From contig JAHBMJ010005143.1 of NCBI GenBank assembly GCA_018398765.1, positions 1 through 64,000 of the forward strand: a stretch of DNA of 64,000 nucleotides, in the 5' to 3' direction. Below the pieces are notes generated by a model, which did not search any database, was not told where the DNA came from, and was given only the letters and a program-made list of their open reading frames with translations. Within the stretch, counting starts at the first letter, position 1, and each line of letters opens with the position of its first letter. This DNA comes from Chromera velia (lineage: Eukaryota; Sar; Chromeraceae). A program made the position numbers and the translations under genes. Shown here piece by piece: positions 58,267-64,000 of the stretch.

Positions 58267-58776
58267 TTGAACGAACCTCTTTCTAAACCAAGTAGTAGCC
58301 CTCTCCTGAGAGCGATAACGGGTGGTTATGTGCAGTGGGGGGAGCTAGAGAAGACCTGCTTAGCTTGTTCTGGCAGAAAAGTTTGTGATGAGATCCACTT
58401 GCTCACGGAATGTGCGGACACAGAGAGAGAAAGACAGAAGCTTGACAAAATCATCAGCAGAATAAAGGAGCGCGCGCCCATTGAGAAACGGGTGGAAATT
58501 GTATAATGGGTGGCTGCCTCAGCTGGTAGGGGAGTGGGGGAGAATGAAAAGAAAGTCTGAGAGATGATCGCTCTTATTTCGTTGTTCCAGCCTCTGGCGG
58601 GCATGAAGGCGGTTGAGGAGTATATAACCAAATTGAAGAGAGTTCGTGTTGATATGTGTTAATAGATCAATGCGCTAGGTCAACAAACTAACATTGTATA
58701 TCATACCTCGTAGTTGGCCAGAGCCTAAATGGTGGCTCACCGGCTTTAACCGCCTCAATTCAATTTAATTTAATTT
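58267..58776 (+). mobile_element. 5'-truncated LINE: C-terminal zinc motif plus 3' UTR
   Basis: A 79-codon frame (to 58506) contains C-x2-C-x9-H-x4-C (CLACSGRKVCDEIHLLTEC) followed by RERQKLDKIISRI. That is the pattern at the C-terminus of many non-LTR retrotransposon reverse transcriptases. About 270 bp of 3' UTR follows, ending GGCTCACCGGCTTTAACCG and a CAATT/AATTT tail. The 5' part, including reverse transcriptase and endonuclease, is missing, as is usual for incomplete target-primed insertion. Confidence 0.65.
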
Positions 58777-60060
58777 GGGTCAGACTTTAGCTGTAGCCAA
58801 CCAGGCCCAAACTATATTATACAAATTATTATTGAGTTCACATTTAACTATATTTGCCAGTAATTTGATAACTCTTCTGTAGTAATTCTCAATCTAGGTA
58901 AACAAACATCCAGACAAATAGAAATGTACCGAATATTTGCATAAAATGGAAACTTTTGAAGGGCACTGGCAGAGTGGCCGCTAGTGGTGCTAAACAATGG
59001 TACGTACGAAAAATTGATATTTATACTGCTGCTGAGACATTAAATAAAATTATGTTATTAACGAATAAATCTTCAAATCTAGCAGATCGAAGTCTATAGA
59101 TCGAAATATGTAGGGCACCAATAAATCACTTATCACTTATGTTTCACTAATAACAACAAAAATTAAAGGGGTAAAACATTTAAAACAAGAAATCAATCAT
59201 TAGTCAACTATAAAGACAACTAGTTGATCAACAAAAGTTATGATTGACTTCATGATTGATGATAATTGAATCTTAAATTGATGCTACAATTGATGAAACC
59301 CACTGTGTACTACGCAATGTTACTGGCTGACTAGCTGGCTGAAGGAGCCTGCGGTCATCGAGCACCGACTCTTTCCGCCACTGCCCCCGTTTCCCCGCAG
59401 CGTCAATGATACAGTCACGCAGTGAACTCACCCCACCTCAATCTTCCACCTGATATACAGATCCACGAAGGCAGTCCGCAATGATCCGTCCACTCTACTC
59501 ATTGACCGCACAGCCACAGAAACAAAATCCAGCTAGCTGTCTGAACTAGTGTCTGACACTGGCAGCTTCCTTCGCTACACTGCTGATTCGCCTCCAATCG
59601 CTTTGAGGCGGAGAGGACCTGGCCGCAGTGTGAGTCCTTCTACTCATCCTCTTGCGACCGTTCTGACCCTCCCCATCTCTGCGCCTGTATTTGAGTCACA
59701 AAGCAGCGCACACGCGGATATGGAAAGGGTAGCATTCCAAAACAGATAATTAAAGAATCACAGAAAAGGAAGAGAGAGCGCAGGCCTGAATATGCGCATG
59801 CGCTCGACAAATACCGCGCGGACCGACAGAAATGCACACCAACGCAAGAACTCAGAAAGGGCGCCAGGCTGAAGCGACAGGAATCAAATTCAGTAGAGCC
59901 GAGGGAATGACTGCCTACCCACCTCGCTCAAAGCGAAGGCGGGAGTACCGACCGACAGGAGAAAGGAAGTAGAGTCGACCATAAAAAGATGAAAAAGGAG
60001 CGGAAGAGATTTTTTTTTCATTATTGATGAGGACAGACAAACAACAGGATTGCGGAAAAG
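58777..60060. other. Intergenic; AT-rich then mixed; no gene supported
   Basis: AT-rich to about 59320 with ATTGATGA-type words. Frames at 59549-59749 and on the opposite strand have no domain. Confidence 0.5.
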
Positions 60061-60204
60061 GACACACACACACACGCGCACGCGCATATAAAGACGCACC
60101 CACACGTACGCACGGGCGCGCGCACACACACACACACATAGAGAGAGAGAGAGAGAGAGAGAGACAAAGAGACAAAGAGACATACACACACACGTGGTCA
60201 TAAC

Positions 60205-60293
<89 letters not shown>

Positions 60294-60412
60294 AAGGCAG
60301 ACAGACAGACTATATGCTTCTCCTTCTCCGTTCTTGAGAGACTATATGTTTCTTCTTCTCCCTCCTTTTCTTCATGAATAGAACAGACAGACAGATTATA
60401 GACAGACAGATT

Positions 60413-60445
<33 letters not shown>

Positions 60446-60464
60446 TACACACACGCGTGATCAC

Positions 60465-60498
<34 letters not shown>

Positions 60499-60500
60499 TG
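60061..60500. repeat. Cluster of (CA)n, (GA)n, (CT)n and (CAGA)n microsatellites
   Basis: Successive tracts at 60061-60140, 60141-60185, 60208-60290 and 60385-60500. They lie 3' of the Rdx-family gene. Confidence 0.93.
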
Positions 60501-60659
60501 TGTACACAAAGACACCTGCACAGGTCACTCACTCACTGTCGAAGGAAGAAAATTGATGAGAAAGAACAGTAAAAGAAAAATAAGGAAAATTAAGCCCCCA
60601 ATCACTTGACTGACTTGACAGTCATGACGGAAGTAGAGATTTGGCCCCCCCGTTTCTCG

Positions 60660-61597
60660 TCAGTCGATTGGAACAAGAGTGCACGAGTCCCCATCGCATA
60701 CGACTTTGAACTTCTTCCCGTTCTGTTCCACGATATGCTCATCCTCCTCCTCGGCTGCTGCGGGGGCTGGGGGGGGGGCTCCTGCTTTTGCCGCCTTCCG
60801 AGAGGGGCTGTCGGCGTGCCCGAGGCTCTTGTCGGGATCCACGATGTCTCTGACCAACTGCTTCACCTCCTTCATCTCGGGAAACCTCCCCGCCTCCTTC
60901 CGACTGAAAACGATCTTCCCGTCTAGTCTGCACATATCAATATTCACGGAGAGTTAGAGACACAAAAAGAATCGCATGTAGAGCCCAACAAAAGGGAAAG
61001 CCACGTTCTGAATTAACTGAAAAACTCCTCGCAGAAGCTCTTGGGTCTTCTCTCTGATGTACACATACACACACAGTCACAGTCACACAGTCACAGAGAG
61101 AGAACACATACACAGCAACTCACCACAAACACCTGAACAGAAATAGGAAGAGGGCAAGACAGAACAGGATGGATTCTGGCCGGAGACTTCCTTCCGACAC
61201 ACACGCACACAGTCAGATAGAGGGAGAATGTGACAGAGGGTTGTCGTGTTCATATCTTTGGATGGCTCACTTCGCTTGTCCCATTTTCTGTGTAGCGCTT
61301 CACCGCCCGCCCCTCTTCCCCTTTCGAGCCATGAAATTTGAACTGACTGGGCATTCTCGCCGCCTCAGCTCCCTCCTCACACACACACACACACACACAC
61401 ATACACAAAGAGAGAGAGAGGGGGAGAGAGAGAGAGAGAGAGACATACTATATCGTCTTTTCTTTCCTTCACACACAGAGACAGACCTACCTGATGTCGA
61501 AGATGCCCCCAGGCTTCTCATGGTTGGGAATCAGGGAGACCTCTCCCAGAGACCCCTCAAAGGTCGTCAGCAGTTCCTGCGCTGTCCAGGCTGTCCT
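60660..61597 (-). CDS. SelT/SelW/SelH (Rdx) family thioredoxin-like protein, 5' end missing
   Basis: Two exons join in phase (61597-61491 and 60927-60660) across AG|A. The product reads TAWTAQELLTTFEGSLGEVSL, IPNHEKPGGIFDIR, LDGKIVFSRKEAGRFPEMKE and VKQLVRDIVDPDKSLGHAD. This is the second half of an Rdx domain: the GGIFDIRLDGKIVFSRK-x-x-GRFPE hairpin and helix are characteristic. Rdx proteins have a thioredoxin-like fold and a redox C-x-x-C or C-x-x-Sec motif near the N-terminus; that exon lies upstream (beyond 61600) and I could not find it. A charged Ala/Pro/Glu linker and KKFKVVCDGDSC-LVPID end the protein. The 5' boundary of the upstream exon is uncertain, because the DNA before it is GA-rich rather than a clean acceptor. 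The intron contains (CA)n and (GA)n at 61380-61443. Confidence 0.75.
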
Positions 61598-61679
61598 CTC
61601 TCTCTCGTAGGTCGATGTTCGCGCAGGGACGGAGACGGTGGTTCGTGAATGTTCGTTCACAAGGAAGGAAGAAAACAAA

Positions 61680-63215
61680 GGGGCAAAGAGGTGTGCGCTA
61701 TGTTAATGTTTGCAGAATTTACAGATTGAAAGATGTACGTGGCAGGTGCCACAAACAGAAGGACACTAAATAGACATGACAAAGTAGATTAGGATTCAAT
61801 AGCGAGAGCACAGATGCCACTTCGCAGCACGGACCCGGAATCTAGAGGAGATCAGACGAAGAAGCCGTCAACAGAAAAAAACGGATCAACAAATCAACTG
61901 AAGTATGTCGTGAGAGAAGTGCTGAGCGGAAGAAACGAGAGACGGCGGATATCGATACGAATGCTCGGATCACAAATTCAAAAACTTTTCCGTCTCTTCC
62001 CTTTTTTCCATCCCTCCCTCTCTGTCACCCTCCCCCCCTGCATGAAACTCAAGAGGCGGTACCGTTCGCTTCTTCTTTAGCTATGAAATCGGCATCAGCC
62101 AAGAATTCACCACCTTTCTTCGCAAACAGGGAAGAGAAGCACCGACAAAATACGAAGAGACTGGGGCGCAAACAACACCAACCATACACCTACCCACCCG
62201 ACGGCTCTGGCTGACCTGCTCTCAACATCCAGCGACATCCGACGCAGTATTCAATTTCTACCTTCGGCTTTCGGCTCATTGAAGGGTTCAGAGAAAAATC
62301 GGGGCGAACGACAGAGGGGGGTTTCCGATCAGTCTCTCTCAGTCTCTAGCCGTGACAGTCTCCTGCCTATTCCTACACTGAAGAGGGACTTTCTTTTCAG
62401 GTTGCTGGCACTACACAGGAAGCCAAGGGATCAATGGCTTGAAGGACATGCACTGGAGGACGTTCCATCAGAATCCCATTGTTTCGTTTGGTCGATCAGA
62501 TTCGACTGGGGTACGGTTCGGCTGATTGTGGAAGATACTTCATGATACTTCCACAGGTCGGTGCGGAGGCGCCCCTTCAAACCGCGTCCCACGCGCGATC
62601 CCCCACGTCGTCGCCGCCGCATGCCCTGCGTACGTGAAACATTGTGAGTGCCGGGGCCCAGGGCCTCGGTTCTTGTCTAGTTCTGTATACCGCCGCGACC
62701 TGGCTCAAAGGGTAACGCGCGCGGGTGAAGCCAGATCGCGACACCCATCCGTCACGCAACGTGCAATGCAACAGCTCCGTGCGAACGATCGCGGAAAGTT
62801 CGAGCCATGCGCATACCTGTATCCGCGAAAACTTTAAGAAACGTGCCCCTCAAGCAACCTGTGCGGGATTAACTCTTTGACGCAAGCATGCAACTCAATT
62901 AATTGGCATGCATAATTGACGCGCGCGAGTGAAGCCTGATTGCGACACCCGCTTGCTCACAAGACCCACAACACCACGCAGCTCCTCTCTTCACACCGGA
63001 CCACCGACCGCCTCCAGCTTCCACAAACTGCAGCCGTCACATGCTGCCACCGCCCACAGATGCAGCTTGCCTCTATGCCTCCATTCACTCGCCAATCCGG
63101 CCTCTCCTCAACGCCGCATCCACCACGAACACAGCCCGCCGGCCATTCCATCACAGCCCCTTCGAAGTCGGGAGAGGAGAGGTGAGAAGAGACTGTCCCA
63201 CTCCAGACCGTTTGC
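61680..63215. other. Upstream of the Rdx gene; no exon identified
   Basis: The missing first exon should lie here. A roughly 30 bp direct repeat (GTGAAGCC-GAT-GCGACACCC core) occurs at about 62727-62750 and 62929-62951. Nothing else is named. Confidence 0.45.
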
Positions 63216-63991
63216 ATTGGATGAATGGATGAATGGATGGATGAATGGATGGATGAATGAATGAATGAATGAATGGATGGATGGATGAATGGATGGAGGA
63301 ATAGAAGGGATGAATGAATGAATGGATGGATGAATGAATGAATGGATGGATGAATGGATGAATGAGTGGAAGGGTGAATGGATGAACGGATGAATGAATG
63401 AATGAATGAATGAATGAATGAATGGATAGATGGATGAATGGATGAATGGACGAATGAATGAACTAGTGAATGAATGGATGAATGGATGGACGAATGGATG
63501 CATGGACGAATGGATGGATGGATAAATGAATGAATGAATGGATGGATGCATGGATGAACGGATGAATGGATGAATGTCATTGAATGAATGAATGTCATTG
63601 AATGAATGAATGAATGAATGAATGGATGGATGCATGGATGAACGGATGAATGGATGAATGAATGCATGAATGAATGAATGAATGAATGGGTGGATGAACG
63701 AATGAATGAATGGAAGGGAGAAGGGATGAATGAACGAATGAATGAATGAATGCATGAATGAATGAATGAATGAGTGAATGGATGGATGAATGAATGGATA
63801 GATGGATGAATGGATGAATGAATGAATGGATGAATGGATGGATGAATGGACGAATGCATGAATGGATGGATGAATGGATGAACATTGCCAAATGAATGGA
63901 CTGAATGAATGAATGAATGAATGAATGAATGAATGAATGAAGGAAGGAAGGAAGGAAGGAAGGAAGGAAGGGATGGATGGATGGATGGATG
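63216..63991. repeat. GAATGGAT satellite running to the window end
   Basis: Nearly 780 bp of ATGA/ATGG tetranucleotides (GAATGAAT, GGATGGAT, GAACGGAT) with short higher-order blocks such as ATGTCATTGAATGAATGA, which occurs twice near 63573-63610, ending in (GAAG)n and (GGAT)n. The His/Ser/Ile-rich frames on the minus strand are artefacts. Confidence 0.95.
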
Positions 63992-64000
63992 ATGGCACTG

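Noticed and set aside
62694-62760. A tRNA-like string (GACCTGGCTCAAAGGGTAACGC)
   Set aside because: No cloverleaf, no GTTCRA T-loop and no acceptor pairing could be drawn.
62957-63998. Frames of about 300 codons rich in His, Ser, Ile and Phe
   Set aside because: They are translations of the GAATGGAT satellite; all frames are open because the 4 bp repeat contains no stop on that strand.

Overview
This 64 kb window is eukaryotic nuclear DNA. Its genes are split by GT-AG introns, some exons are only 32-72 nt, and the rest is simple-sequence tracts, transposon relics and short assembly gaps (N runs at 3036-3037, 9370, 10187-10218 and 56712-56741). I see no rRNA, tRNA, CRISPR or prokaryotic operon. 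A single-domain voltage-gated channel with an EF-hand tail, a small acylated EF-hand protein, Pho84-like phosphate transporters and decayed leucine-rich-repeat genes suggest a unicellular protist. A photosynthetic alveolate such as a chromerid is my best guess, but that assignment is inference and no diagnostic marker is present.

Layout. 1-5.3 kb: weak exon candidates, AT-rich DNA and a purine-rich tract. 5.4-6.6 kb (minus): FkbM-type methyltransferase. 7-14 kb: repeats, including a local duplication, a decayed inverted-repeat element and two nested hAT-like elements. 14.5-25.5 kb (minus): one nine-exon voltage-gated cation channel gene that I assembled from splice sites; its last exon alone encodes about 2,150 mostly disordered residues. 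26.1-30.0 kb (plus): Pho84-like transporter A, head-to-head with the channel. 30.7-31.2 kb: a fold-back MITE. 32.1-32.6 kb (plus): intronless acylated EF-hand protein. 34.3-34.7 kb: GAGT array. 36.7-41.7 kb (minus): Pho84-like transporter B, an inverted paralogue of A. 42.3-43.6 kb (plus): secreted Asp-rich, Pro-rich protein with two six-cysteine modules, head-to-head with B. 44-53 kb: a mobile-element cluster (hairpin MITE, a 2.2 kb hAT-like element with a transposase N-terminal remnant, a 3.3 kb LTR retroelement and another TIR-bounded element). 54.6-58.1 kb: decayed leucine-rich-repeat gene with an internal tandem duplication. 58.3-58.8 kb: LINE 3' end. 60.7-61.6 kb (minus): SelT/SelW/SelH-family (Rdx) protein. 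63.2 kb to the end: GAATGGAT satellite.

The functional genes point to ion and nutrient handling (calcium- or sodium-type channel, calcium sensor, two phosphate-type transporters), but neighbours need not be co-regulated. The best-supported unusual items are the giant-tailed channel, the 177 bp near-identical tract shared by the two otherwise diverged transporters, and the previously hidden transposons whose terminal repeats and target duplications can be read directly.
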